Notes: generated from the sequence alone by a model not told the origin. DNA of 64,000 nucleotides from Pseudoxanthomonas sp. X-1 (GCF_020042665.1 NZ_CP083376.1:1090001-1154000), one strand, 5' to 3'. Positions 9,201 to 16,919 are shown, counted from the first letter of the stretch. A program made the numbers and translations.

Positions 9201-9429
9201 GGTGGTCGATGGCCTGGTCAGCGGTCTGAACGTGTACGAGGAGCCGTATCAGCAGATCGACCTCAACGCGGCCTACAACTTCACGCCGGCCTTCAGCCTG
9301 ACCGCTTCGATCCTCAACCTGACCAAGGAAGAGACGCGCACCTACCTGGGCAACGACACCAAGGCGCGCTTCGACTCCAACGGTTATGCCGGCCGGATCG
9401 CGTTCCTGGGCCTGACCTACAAGTTCTGA
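6262..9429 (+). CDS. TonB-dependent receptor of the mannoside locus
   Basis: A 1055-residue outer membrane receptor importing a bulky ligand, here probably a mannose-containing glycan, with energy from TonB. Visible parts: signal peptide with a twin-arginine-like or Sec leader (RRQLLALAIAASCAAVSAPGRAQ), TonB-box region DKVTVTGYRYS near residue 60, plug domain (VVEVVTAEDVGKFPDKNVADALQRVPGV, SVRGLSSELTLTELNG) and a long beta-barrel ending in the aromatic signature GLTYKF. It belongs to the long Caulobacter/Xanthomonas type of receptor. A hairpin terminator follows at 9439-9474, then a 500-base gap before the halogenase gene. Confidence 0.93.
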   Translation: MNDSSFPRRQLLALAIAASCAAVSAPGRAQQAATPAPANAMPANAPQTDAPQQATDLDKVTVTGYRYSIEQSLDQKREANAVVEVVTAEDVGKFPDKNVADALQRVPGVIITRDGGEGKNVSVRGLSSELTLTELNGNYVASAETNGDPTRSFNYTLLPSNMLSSAELFKTPEARLDEGGIGGTVILHTRRPLEQEANTGFVSAEGTWADTTKKTDGQFSGSYSWHDKDDRFGVFVGYTQQKRTVRTLGVDTSAWNWYSDDNEAHPATDVNGKPSNFDSYWWGESGFYDQNGKYYTNFMMPNVVNFKSEKEERERKGGQITLQFKPTDDLTFTANYFRFDMDRDSQTNTLSVPEWNLARYSGDGNWPGGRLLDGLTLDPSGTVVTGARYGVHPNKTYYCSEAAAAAGGMPPGGWGPDDCTIPTPWLTGSYNREKARSQMADFELAWTSERLDIAVKAGRTWADGGPQVQMTMPVKPRLPTTAGSNGTTVNGTGAYTLGNYYTAWDLTGTPSLQVSPELMNNLRNGIGEIDLGSTGSSWTRNSTWQKFAQSDFTWRGETGSVLDSIQFGMKYRDGGTRRSTGNNYWVCQGADPSDYDSRFQNGCDPAASVFQSQFLYPEQIGNIAGGFNTNAFPAINYPAYIDYLNKTYGPMQTRQEDNFVFNVGEKIYSAYLQANFRTERLRGNIGLRLVHTDQHADSTDRVDYYNDYFFDDAAGNPAPCLPGNLPAAGAPAGSGCVSGFTTLPDSQTNPASGHISSFVVSSLDRSYVDRLPSFNIAYDLTDNLVLRGAASKVMARPSYGDIAAPGGLQYYSQEYVNDRRLIGGGDVTGWYGSGSNKALEPYKANQYDLGLEWYFHPGSVAGVGLFRKEVSNFLLPVVQDVTQNIGGQSVVVQNYSTTASGRDAVSEGVEVYAQHTFDFGLGLQFNYTYNKTNEAPVTLEDGTEIGKSPLVGSAKNQTNLTVFYETEKLLLRASYNRRGQVVDGLVSGLNVYEEPYQQIDLNAAYNFTPAFSLTASILNLTKEETRTYLGNDTKARFDSNGYAGRIAFLGLTYKF

Positions 9430-9438
9430 TGCGGGACT

Positions 9439-9474
9439 CCCCGCGCCTCTCCCCGGGGGCGCGGGGCTTTTTTT
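9439..9474 (+). terminator. Rho-independent terminator after TonB receptor
   Basis: CCCCGCGCC pairs with GGCGCGGGG (9439-9447 with 9458-9466) and is followed by CTTTTTTT. It lies ten bases after the receptor stop codon. It implies that the halogenase gene has its own promoter or depends on read-through. Confidence 0.9.
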
Positions 9475-9974
9475 GGTTTTCTCCGGATTGAGGAATCTTG
9501 GTTTTGGGCGTTGCGGCTTCCTTCGGAGGGCGGATTCTCCGGCTTCGGAAGGGCGGCGGTCCGGCGGGCGGTGTCCGCTTGTCCCTCGATCAGGGCATCC
9601 TGCCCTGACTCGGGCGCTCGGCGTCCTGCCTCGCTCGTCGCTGCCACCGCCCGCCGGCCCGCTGCCTCGCGGGTCAAGTCACAGGGTTTCGTTTCGCACC
9701 TTCGTTCGAGGCCCCTGTCCTTGCGCAGAACGCGATCAGTGACGGGGGAGTGTCGACTTGAGGCCCCCTCCCTTGCGCGTAGCACAGGGGAGGGGTCGGG
9801 CTTTCCCAGGCAAGCCACCGAAGCAAGAGCACCCCACCCCGACCCTCCCCTTCGCCTGCGGCGAAAGGGAGGGGGCAAGGCGCTTGGGCGCACGTCCGCC
9901 TAGGCCGGCGAAGAGGCCCGCTTCTTCGAGCATGATGCGGAACAGTGTCTACAGCATCGCCAACGGATACACGC
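9475..9974. other. 500-base gap with palindromic repeat, no convincing gene
   Basis: Frames on both strands stay open for long stretches, but their translations are low-complexity and lack ribosome sites. The gap contains copy 2 of the 39-base palindrome (9845-9883). The promoter of the halogenase/beta-mannosidase pair should lie at the right-hand end. Confidence 0.5.
9845..9883. repeat. 39-base palindromic intergenic repeat, copy 2
   Basis: Same architecture as 1634-1672: CTCCCC, a hairpin (TTCGCC-TGC-GGCGAA), then AG, GGAGGGGG, CA, AGGCGC. The hairpin stem bases differ from copy 1 in a compensated way (C/G in place of G/C), so pairing is conserved. Confidence 0.6.
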
Positions 9975-11492
9975 ATGGGTGACAACCGCATCGACAGCGT
10001 GGTGGTGGTCGGCGGCGGCAGCGCCGGCTGGATGGCCGCCGCGGCGCTGGCCACGTACCTGGGCCGGCAGGCGCGCGTGCGCCTGGTGGAGTCCGAACAG
10101 ATCGGCATCGTCGGCGTGGGCGAGGCCAGCGTGCCGCACATGCGCACCTTCAACGCGCAGGTGCTGGGCCTGGACGAGCGCGAGTTCGCCCAGCGCACGC
10201 AGGCCACGGCCAAGCTCGGCATCGCCTTCGAGGATTGGGGCCGCATCGGCGAGCGCTATGTGCATGGCTTCGGCACGATCGGCCAGTCCAGGGGGCCGCT
10301 GCCGTTCCACCAGTTCTGGCTCAAGCAGTTCCTGGCCGGACGCGCCGGGCCGATCGGGGCGTATTCGCTGCAGACGGTGATGGCGCCGCTGGAGCGCTTC
10401 ATCCCCGGTATGCCGGATGCGCCGTCCGGCTCGCCGCTGGCCGACATCGCCTATGCCTATCACTTCGATGCCGGGCTGTATGCCCAGTACCTGCGCCAGG
10501 TGTCCGAGGCGCGTGGCGTGGAGCGCATCGAGGGCCGCATCGTGCAGGTGCACCAGCATCCCGAGACCGGCCATGTGACCTCGCTCGTGCTGGACGGCGG
10601 GCGGCAGGTGGAGGGGGAGTTGTTCGTCGATTGTTCGGGCTTCGTCGGCCTGCTGATCGAACAGACCCTGCAGGCCGGCTACGTCGACTGGTCGCAGTGG
10701 CTGCGCTGCGATCGCGCGCTGGCCGTGCCATGTGTACGCAGCGGGCCGATCGCGCCCTACACGCGCGCCACCGCGCGCGGCGCCGGCTGGCAGTGGCGCA
10801 TCCCGCTGCAGCACCGCACCGGCAACGGCTACGTATATTCCAGTGCGTACGTGGACGACGACCAGGCCGCCGCCACGCTGCTGGCACATCTGGACGGCGC
10901 GCCGCAGGGACAGCCGCGCCAGCTGCGCTTCACCACCGGCATGCGTCGCAGGTTCTGGCAGGGCAACGTGGTGGCGCTGGGGCTGGCGGCGGGGTTCCTG
11001 GAGCCGCTGGAATCGACCAGCCTGTACCTGGCCCAGTCCGGCATCAGCCGGCTGCTGGCGCTGTTCCCCACGCGCGACTTCGATCCACTGCTGGCGCGGC
11101 GCTACAACCGCGAGTCGGCGTTCGAGTACGAACGCGTCCGGGATTTTCTGATCCTGCACTACCACGCCACCACGCGCGAGGACACGCCGTTCTGGCGCGA
11201 CTGCCGGGCGATGGAGATTCCGGAGAGCCTGCGCGAGGCGATGGACCTGTTCGCCGCCGACGGGCGCTACTTCCGCAACGGCGAGGATTTCTTCGCGCTG
11301 CCCAGCTGGGTGCAGGTGATGCTGGGGCAGGGCATCGTGCCGCGCGGCTACCATCCGATCGTGGACGACATGCCGCAGGACGCGCTGGCCCGCTACGTCG
11401 AAGGCACGCGCGAGCGCCTGGCCGAAGCGGTGGCGGCGATGCCGACCCACCAGCAGTTCCTGGATCGTTACTGGAAGGCGGAAGCACCATGA
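9975..11492 (+). CDS. Flavin-dependent tryptophan-halogenase-family protein
   Basis: A 505-residue flavoprotein of the tryptophan halogenase family (PF04820), which use reduced FAD, oxygen and halide to halogenate electron-rich rings. Seen here: the FAD motif VVGGGSAGWM (residues 11-20), a lysine at 80 in TAKLGIAFEDW that corresponds to the catalytic Lys79 of PrnA/RebH, the family WxWxIP motif at 272-277 (WQWRIP), and FLEPLEST with Glu346, the same number as the PrnA catalytic glutamate. I prefer ATG 9975 because the protein then equals the length of its paralogue at 39287; GTG 9945 is possible. Its stop overlaps the beta-mannosidase start (ATGA). Relatives next to TonB receptors in Xanthomonas prefer bromide and indoles; the natural substrate is unknown. 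Confidence 0.9.
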   Translation: MGDNRIDSVVVVGGGSAGWMAAAALATYLGRQARVRLVESEQIGIVGVGEASVPHMRTFNAQVLGLDEREFAQRTQATAKLGIAFEDWGRIGERYVHGFGTIGQSRGPLPFHQFWLKQFLAGRAGPIGAYSLQTVMAPLERFIPGMPDAPSGSPLADIAYAYHFDAGLYAQYLRQVSEARGVERIEGRIVQVHQHPETGHVTSLVLDGGRQVEGELFVDCSGFVGLLIEQTLQAGYVDWSQWLRCDRALAVPCVRSGPIAPYTRATARGAGWQWRIPLQHRTGNGYVYSSAYVDDDQAAATLLAHLDGAPQGQPRQLRFTTGMRRRFWQGNVVALGLAAGFLEPLESTSLYLAQSGISRLLALFPTRDFDPLLARRYNRESAFEYERVRDFLILHYHATTREDTPFWRDCRAMEIPESLREAMDLFAADGRYFRNGEDFFALPSWVQVMLGQGIVPRGYHPIVDDMPQDALARYVEGTRERLAEAVAAMPTHQQFLDRYWKAEAP

Positions 11493-14173
11493 TCGAACGT
11501 GTAATGGCGAGCGCCCGGCCCGGGCTGCGGTGGTCGCGTGCCTGGCTGGCCGTGTTGCTCTGGCTGGTCGTCGCGCCCCTGCAGGCCATGAACGTGCAGG
11601 ACCTGGGCGCCACGGGTCACTGGCAGCTGCGCCTGTTGCCTGGCAGCGCGCAGTCCGCGGCGCATCCGCGGTTCACCGCGTGGCAGGCGGCGCAGGTGCC
11701 GGGCACGGTGCATACCGATCTGTTCAGGGCCGGCCTGATCGCCGACCCGTACGTCGGCGCGCCGGAGGCCGGGCTGCAGTGGATCGGCCTGGGCGACTGG
11801 GAGTACCGCCTGGTGTTCGACGCCGATGCGGCCGCGCGCCAGGCCGCGCGCACCGAGCTGGTGTTCGACGGGCTGGACACCTTTGCCGAGGTGACGCTCA
11901 ACGGCACGCGCGTGCTGCGGGCCGACAACGCCTTCCGCCAGTGGCGGGTGCCGGTGACCGGCCGGCTGCGCGCCACCGGCAACGAGTTGCGCGTGGTGCT
12001 GCGCTCGCCGATCGCCACGCTGCTGCCCAAGGTGCAGGCGATGCCGGTCAAGATCGCCGGCAACTATCCCTCGCCTTATGGCGATGAGCCGCGCGATGCG
12101 ATGACGGCCAACTTCGTGCGCAAGCCCGGTTACCACTACGGCTGGGACTGGGGCCCGCGCTATGTCACCGCCGGCGTGTGGCAGCCGGTGCGGCTGGAGA
12201 GCTGGGAGGCGCTGCGGCTGGCGGACCTGCACCTGCGCCAGGACCAGGTCACCGAGCAGGTCGCCAGGCTCACCGCGCAGGCCACGCTGGAGGTGCAGCG
12301 CGCCGGCGACTACCAGGCCAGGCTGTGGCAGACCGCGCCGGACGGCACGCGCACGCTGGCCGCGCAGCAGCGCGTCGCGCTGGCGGCGGGCCAGGCGCAG
12401 CTCGCCCTGCCGGTGGAAGTCGCGCGGCCGGCGCGCTGGTACCCGGCCGGCTACGGCGCGCAGCCGCTGTACCGCTATACGCTCGAACTGCTCGATGGTC
12501 AGGGCCATGGCGTGGCGCAGGTCACGCGCCGCACCGGCCTGCGCAGCGTCGAGCTGCGCCGCGAGGCCGATGCCGGCGGGCGCAGCTTCGCATTCGTGAT
12601 CAACGGCATCCCGGTGTTCGCCAAGGGCGCCAACGTCATTCCCTTCGACATGTTCGTGCCCAGGGTGACGCACGCGCAGCTGCGGCGCGTGCTGCAGTCG
12701 GCGGTGGACGCCAACATGAACATGGTCCGCAACTGGGGCGGCGGTTACTACGAGAGCGACGACTTCTTCGACATTGCCGACGAGCTGGGTTTGCTGGTGT
12801 GGCAGGACTTCATGTTCGGCGGCGGCATGCAGCCGGCCTACGATCCGGCGTTCCGCGCCAACGTGGTCGAGGAGGCGCGCCAGCAGGTCATCCGCCTGCG
12901 CAACCATCCCTCGCTGGTGCTGTGGTGCGGTAACAACGAAGAGGAGACCGCCTGGAAGTCCTGGGGCCAGGGCAAGGCGCTGAAGGAGGCCGATCCGGCC
13001 TTCGCCGAGCGCGTCTGGCAGGGCTATGTGCAGCTGTTCGGCACCGACCTGCGCGAGGTAGTGAGGCGCGAAGGCGGCGGCATCGCCTACTGGGCCAGCT
13101 CGCCCAGCGACGACCTGGCCGAGCAGGCCAACATCCCTTCCAGCGGCGACATGCACTACTGGGAGGTGTGGGGCAATCCGGCGCGGCCGCCGACCGCCTA
13201 TCTCGACATCACCCCGCGCTTCATGTCCGAGTACGGGCTGCAGGCCTGGCCCGCGCTGCGCGCCATCGACGCGTTCGCCACCAGGGCCGAGCAGGGCATC
13301 GATACGCCGGTGATCCGCGCGCACCAGAAGTTCATGGCCGGCGAGGGCAATACCCGCCTGCTGCACTACATCGCGATGGAGTTCGGCCAGCCGCGCGATT
13401 TCCCCGGCTTCGTCCAGGCCAGCCAGGCGATGCAGGCCGAGGGCATCGCGCTGGCGGCGCTGCATCACCGCGCCAGCCGGCCGCACACGATGGGCTCGCT
13501 GTACTGGCAGCTCAACGATGTCTGGCCGGGCGCGTCGTGGTCCTCCATCGACTGGTTCGGGCGCTGGAAGGCGCTGCAGTTCCAGGCGCGGCGCTTCTTC
13601 GCACCGGTCACGGTGGCGGCGCTGCGCGCGCAGGGCGAGACCGAAGTGAGCGTGATCTCCGACCGCACCGCGCCGCGCACCGGCACCCTGCGCCTGCGGG
13701 TGATGGATCTGGACGGCAAGGTGCTGCGCGAGGAGCGCCGCACGCTGACGCTGGCGCCGCTGTCGGCCATGCGGGTGGCCCGCTACAGCGACGCGCAGCT
13801 GCTGGGGCAGGCCGATCCGGCGCGCACGGTGGCGGTGTTCGAGCTGCAGGTGCCGGGCGAACCGGATGCGCGCCAGGTGGTGTACTTCAAGCCGGCCTAC
13901 GCGCTGGCCTGGTCGCGCGCCAAGGTGCAGGCGCGTTGGACGCAGGACGACCGCGGCCTGCGGCTGGAACTGTCCTCGCCGCAGCTGGCGCGCATGGCCT
14001 GGATCGACTTCGGCGCGCTGGACGCGGAGGTCTCGGACAACGCGCTGACCCTGCTGCCGGGTGAGCCGGTGGTGGTGCGCGTCGGCTCCGGCGCCGACCC
14101 GGCCGCGCTCAAGGCGGCGCTGCGCGTCACCAGCGTCGCCGACGTGGTGGGACCGGCGCCGAGCGCGCCGTAG
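11489..14173 (+). CDS. GH2 family beta-mannosidase, exported
   Basis: An 894-residue glycosidase that hydrolyses terminal beta-mannose, as in the core of N-glycans, in the periplasm. The start ATG overlaps the halogenase stop (ATGA). A signal peptide (WSRAWLAVLLWLVVAPLQA) precedes the mature start. Domain order: sugar-binding jelly roll (WEYRLVFDAD, FDGLDTFAEVTLNG), Ig-like domain, TIM barrel with HYGWDWGPRYVTAGVW, KGANVIPFD, NMNMVRNWGGGYYESDDFFD, acid/base WCGNNEEE (Glu484) and nucleophile MSEYGLQAWP (Glu581), and WQLNDVWPGASW near the end. Together with the GH92 enzyme it would trim high-mannose or core N-glycan oligosaccharides. Confidence 0.93.
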   Translation: MIERVMASARPGLRWSRAWLAVLLWLVVAPLQAMNVQDLGATGHWQLRLLPGSAQSAAHPRFTAWQAAQVPGTVHTDLFRAGLIADPYVGAPEAGLQWIGLGDWEYRLVFDADAAARQAARTELVFDGLDTFAEVTLNGTRVLRADNAFRQWRVPVTGRLRATGNELRVVLRSPIATLLPKVQAMPVKIAGNYPSPYGDEPRDAMTANFVRKPGYHYGWDWGPRYVTAGVWQPVRLESWEALRLADLHLRQDQVTEQVARLTAQATLEVQRAGDYQARLWQTAPDGTRTLAAQQRVALAAGQAQLALPVEVARPARWYPAGYGAQPLYRYTLELLDGQGHGVAQVTRRTGLRSVELRREADAGGRSFAFVINGIPVFAKGANVIPFDMFVPRVTHAQLRRVLQSAVDANMNMVRNWGGGYYESDDFFDIADELGLLVWQDFMFGGGMQPAYDPAFRANVVEEARQQVIRLRNHPSLVLWCGNNEEETAWKSWGQGKALKEADPAFAERVWQGYVQLFGTDLREVVRREGGGIAYWASSPSDDLAEQANIPSSGDMHYWEVWGNPARPPTAYLDITPRFMSEYGLQAWPALRAIDAFATRAEQGIDTPVIRAHQKFMAGEGNTRLLHYIAMEFGQPRDFPGFVQASQAMQAEGIALAALHHRASRPHTMGSLYWQLNDVWPGASWSSIDWFGRWKALQFQARRFFAPVTVAALRAQGETEVSVISDRTAPRTGTLRLRVMDLDGKVLREERRTLTLAPLSAMRVARYSDAQLLGQADPARTVAVFELQVPGEPDARQVVYFKPAYALAWSRAKVQARWTQDDRGLRLELSSPQLARMAWIDFGALDAEVSDNALTLLPGEPVVVRVGSGADPAALKAALRVTSVADVVGPAPSAP

Positions 14174-14186
14174 GCCAGTATTCCCT

Positions 14187-14254
14187 GTGGGAGCCGCCAT
14201 GGCGGCGATGAGGCGTTACCGGTAAAGCCCCGTCGCCGCCATGGCGGCTCCCAC
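14187..14254. repeat. REP-like inverted repeat copy B, between convergent genes
   Basis: The outer 22 bases at each end (14187-14208 and 14233-14254) are exact reverse complements, beginning GTGGGAGCCGCCATGG. It is the clean form of the element at 5766-5851. It sits just after the beta-mannosidase stop and before the convergent LysR gene, where its hairpin could stop transcription from both sides. Confidence 0.9.
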
Positions 14255-14352
14255 CGAGCTTGGCGTGCCGGCGGGCAAGGGATTCAACCGAAGGCTTCGT
14301 CGCCGCCGTTGGCTTGCGCCATGGTCAGCGTGGTCATCGCGCTTCAAGCCGC

Positions 14353-15282
14353 TCACGGCGTATGCAGCCGGTTGTAGGACACATCCAGCCAGGCCGGCTT
14401 CTCGGCGTACATCTCGCGGATCAGGCGCTTGAGCAGGCCGATCAGCGCCTCGTCCTCGTGGTGGCGGTAGCTGAGGATGATGGGCGAGGTCGCGCGTTCG
14501 TCGTCGACCAGCCGGTAGTGCAGGTCCGAGCGCTGCAGCCGCGCCGAGGCGGGGATCAGGCAGATGCCGGTCTCGGCCGCGACCAGGCCCAGGGCGGTCT
14601 GCAGCTCGCGCACCTCCTGCACCTCGGGCGGGCGCACGCCGTGGTCGCGCAGCAGCGAGAGCACGTGGTCGGCGAAGCTGGGGCGCGGGTCGCTGGGGTA
14701 GACGATCAGCTTCTGTCCCTTCAGCTCGGCCGGCGACAGCGGTGCGTCGTCGCCGGCCAGGGCGAAGGCGGGCGGGATCGCCACCACCAGCCGCTCCTCG
14801 CGCAGCACCAGGCGCTCGACACTGGTGTCGCTGGTGCGCAGGCGGCCGAAGCCGATATCGATGCGTCCGCTCTTGAGCGCCTCGACCTGCTGGCCGGACA
14901 TCAGTTCCACCAGCCGCACGTCGGTGTCGGGCAGCGCCTGGCGCAGGCGGCGCACCACCGTGGGCAGGCCGCCGTAGAGCGTGGAGGCGACGAAGCCGAT
15001 GTTGATCACCCGCCGCTGGCCATGGCCGACGCGGCGCGCGGCGTCCTTCATCTGCTCCACGCGGCCCAGCACCTGCTGGGCCTCCTCGTAGAACAGCCGG
15101 CCCGCGTCGGTGAGCCGGATGGGGCGGCTGCTGCGCACGATCAGGGTCACGCCCAGATCGTCCTCCAGTTGCTGGATCTGGCGGCTCAGCGGCGGTTGGG
15201 CGATATGCAGCAGCTCGGCGGCGCGGGTGAAGTTGCGCTCGCGGGCGACCGTGACGAAGTACCTGAGCTGACGCAGGTCCAT
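14353..15282 (-). CDS. LysR-family regulator of the cat/ben cluster (CatR/BenM-like)
   Basis: A 309-residue LysR-type activator. The winged helix-turn-helix occupies residues 1-60 (MDLRQLRYFVTVARERNFTRAAELLHIAQPPLSRQIQQLE), and the effector domain begins near 90. The phrase FGRLRTSDTSVERLVLREERLVVAIP and the family length match CatR, CatM and BenM, which respond to cis,cis-muconate and, for BenM, benzoate. It is divergent from catB, and the 158-base gap contains an ATAC-N7-GTAT site, the known CatM/BenM recognition pattern. Probably activates the whole cat-ben array; which inducer it uses is not evident. Confidence 0.9.
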   Translation of the reverse strand: MDLRQLRYFVTVARERNFTRAAELLHIAQPPLSRQIQQLEDDLGVTLIVRSSRPIRLTDAGRLFYEEAQQVLGRVEQMKDAARRVGHGQRRVINIGFVASTLYGGLPTVVRRLRQALPDTDVRLVELMSGQQVEALKSGRIDIGFGRLRTSDTSVERLVLREERLVVAIPPAFALAGDDAPLSPAELKGQKLIVYPSDPRPSFADHVLSLLRDHGVRPPEVQEVRELQTALGLVAAETGICLIPASARLQRSDLHYRLVDDERATSPIILSYRHHEDEALIGLLKRLIREMYAEKPAWLDVSYNRLHTP

Positions 15283-15367
15283 GGGATTCGACCAAAGAGA
15301 TGACTATGACGGAAGGGTAATGGTGCGGCGCAATAAGATCGATGAATCGCGGTCTTGGCGCCGAATA

Positions 15368-15382
15368 ATACCCTTGAGGTAT
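15368..15382. promoter_or_regulatory. CatM/BenM-type operator ATAC-N7-GTAT
   Basis: The bases ATACCCTTGAGGTAT match exactly the ATAC-N7-GTAT consensus of CatM and BenM and also the general LysR T-N11-A pattern. It lies 58 bases before the catB start and 85 bases before the divergent LysR start, a normal place for an activating recognition site. Confidence 0.8.
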
Positions 15383-15391
15383 CGATTCAGA

Positions 15392-15406
15392 CCAAGAATG
15401 TCTTGG
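15392..15406. promoter_or_regulatory. Perfect palindrome CCAAGA-ATG-TCTTGG in the cat promoter
   Basis: A six-base perfect dyad with a 3-base spacer, ten bases after the CatM/BenM-like site. Single arms recur nearby (TCTTGG near 15354, CCAAGA near 15426), giving four half-sites in about 80 bases. It could be a second operator or an activation site; no regulator can be assigned. Confidence 0.5.
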
Positions 15407-15440
15407 ACGCGGGGCGGGGCCTGTCCCAAGAATCTCCGCC

Positions 15441-16625
15441 ATGGAACCGCGCACCCTGTCTCCCGTCCCCAATGCCGCCCCGACGATCGAGCGCGTCGAG
15501 ACGCTGCTGATCGACCTGCCGACCATCCGCCCGCACCGGCTGTCGGTGGCGACCATGAGCGGGCAGACCCTGATGCTGGTGCGCCTGCACTGCAGCGACG
15601 GCATCGTCGGGCTGGGCGAGGGCACCACCATCGCCGGGCTGGCCTACGGCGCCGAGAGCCCGGAGGGCATGAAGCTGGCGATCGACACCTACGTGGCGCC
15701 GGTGCTGCTGGGCAGCGACGCCAGCCGGGTGCAGGCGCTGATGGCGCGCGTGGGCAAGCTGGTCAAGGGCAATCACTTCGCCAAGTGCGCCATCGAGACC
15801 GCGCTGCTGGACGCGCAGGGCAAGCGCGTGGGCCTGCCGCTGTCCGAGCTGCTGGGGGGGCGCGTGCGCGACCGTCTGGGGGTGGCCTGGACGCTGGCCT
15901 CGGGCGACACCGGGCGGGACATCGCCGAGGCCGAGGCGATGCTGGCCGCGCGCCGGCACAACGTGTTCAAGCTCAAGATCGGGCGCAAGGCGGTGGCCGA
16001 GGATGTGGCGCACGTGGCCGCGATCAAGCGCGCCCTGGGCGCGGCGGCGGCCGTGCGCGTGGACGTCAACATGGCCTGGAGCGAGACCGAGGCGGTGCGG
16101 GCGCTGCCGGCGCTGGCCGATGCCGGCTGCGAGCTGGTCGAACAGCCGGTGGCCTCGGCCGCGGCGCTGGCCCGGCTGATGCGCCGTTTCCCCATCGCGC
16201 TGATGGCCGATGAGGTGCTGACCGGCCCGGACAGCGCGTTCGAACTGGCCAGGGCCGGCGGGGCGGATGTGTTCGCGGTCAAGACCGAGCAGTCCGGCGG
16301 CCTGATCGCCGCGCAGAAGGTCGGCGCCATCGCCGATGCGGCCGGCATCGAACTCTACGGCGGCACCATGCTCGAGGGCGGCGTGGGCACGATCGCCGCC
16401 GCGCAGGTGTTCGCCACCTTCCCGCGCCTGCAGTGGGGCACCGAGCTGTTCGGGCCGCTGCTGCTGACCGAGGAGATCCTGGCCACGCCGCTGGTCTACC
16501 GCGACTTCCACCTGGAGGTGCCCAGCGCCCCCGGGTTGGGCATCGCCCTGGACGAGGACCGCCTCACCGCCTTCCGCCGCGACCGCAGCCGCACCACGGT
16601 CGCCACCACCGGCACGGAGGGCTGA
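15441..16625 (+). CDS. catB: Muconate cycloisomerase
   Basis: Converts cis,cis-muconate to muconolactone in the ortho branch of the beta-ketoadipate pathway. The 394-residue protein is an enolase-superfamily member: cap domain first, then the barrel with the KLKIG base motif (residues 177-181), metal ligands Asp208 (RVDVN), Glu234 (LVEQP) and Asp257 (MADE), and the second base Lys281 (VKTEQSGG). GTMLEGGVGTIAAAQ near residue 320 is typical of muconate cycloisomerases. First gene of a long plus-strand array, followed three bases later by catC. Confidence 0.96.
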   Translation: MEPRTLSPVPNAAPTIERVETLLIDLPTIRPHRLSVATMSGQTLMLVRLHCSDGIVGLGEGTTIAGLAYGAESPEGMKLAIDTYVAPVLLGSDASRVQALMARVGKLVKGNHFAKCAIETALLDAQGKRVGLPLSELLGGRVRDRLGVAWTLASGDTGRDIAEAEAMLAARRHNVFKLKIGRKAVAEDVAHVAAIKRALGAAAAVRVDVNMAWSETEAVRALPALADAGCELVEQPVASAAALARLMRRFPIALMADEVLTGPDSAFELARAGGADVFAVKTEQSGGLIAAQKVGAIADAAGIELYGGTMLEGGVGTIAAAQVFATFPRLQWGTELFGPLLLTEEILATPLVYRDFHLEVPSAPGLGIALDEDRLTAFRRDRSRTTVATTGTEG

Positions 16626-16628
16626 CCG

Positions 16629-16919
16629 ATGCTCTTCCACGTGCGCATGGACGTGAAGCTGCCGCTGGACATGGAGCCGGCCCGCGCGGCCGAGCTCAAG
16701 GCCAGCGAGAAGGCGCGCTTCCAGGAACTGCAGCGCAGCGGCCAGTGGCGGCATATCTGGCGCATCGTCGGCCAGTATTCGAACGTGTCGATCTTCGATG
16801 TCGACAGCCCGGCGCAGCTGCACGAGCTGCTGCTGTCGCTGCCGCTGTTCCCCTACATGGACATCGCGGTGATGCCGCTGTGCCGGCATCCGTCCTCGCT
16901 GTACGAGGACGACCGCTAG
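16629..16919 (+). CDS. catC: Muconolactone delta-isomerase
   Basis: A 96-residue small enzyme that shifts the double bond of muconolactone to give beta-ketoadipate enol-lactone. The N-terminal MLFHVRMDVKLP with a following acidic stretch, and the end YMDIAVMPLCRHPSSLYEDD, are family signatures, and the length is exactly that of CatC decamer subunits. It starts three bases after catB and so is co-translated with it. Confidence 0.96.
   Translation: MLFHVRMDVKLPLDMEPARAAELKASEKARFQELQRSGQWRHIWRIVGQYSNVSIFDVDSPAQLHELLLSLPLFPYMDIAVMPLCRHPSSLYEDDR

Noticed and set aside
9417..9893. 158-codon minus-strand frame after the receptor gene
   Set aside because: Reads through the terminator and the palindromic repeat, has no ribosome site and no domain; such frames arise from intergenic repeats.
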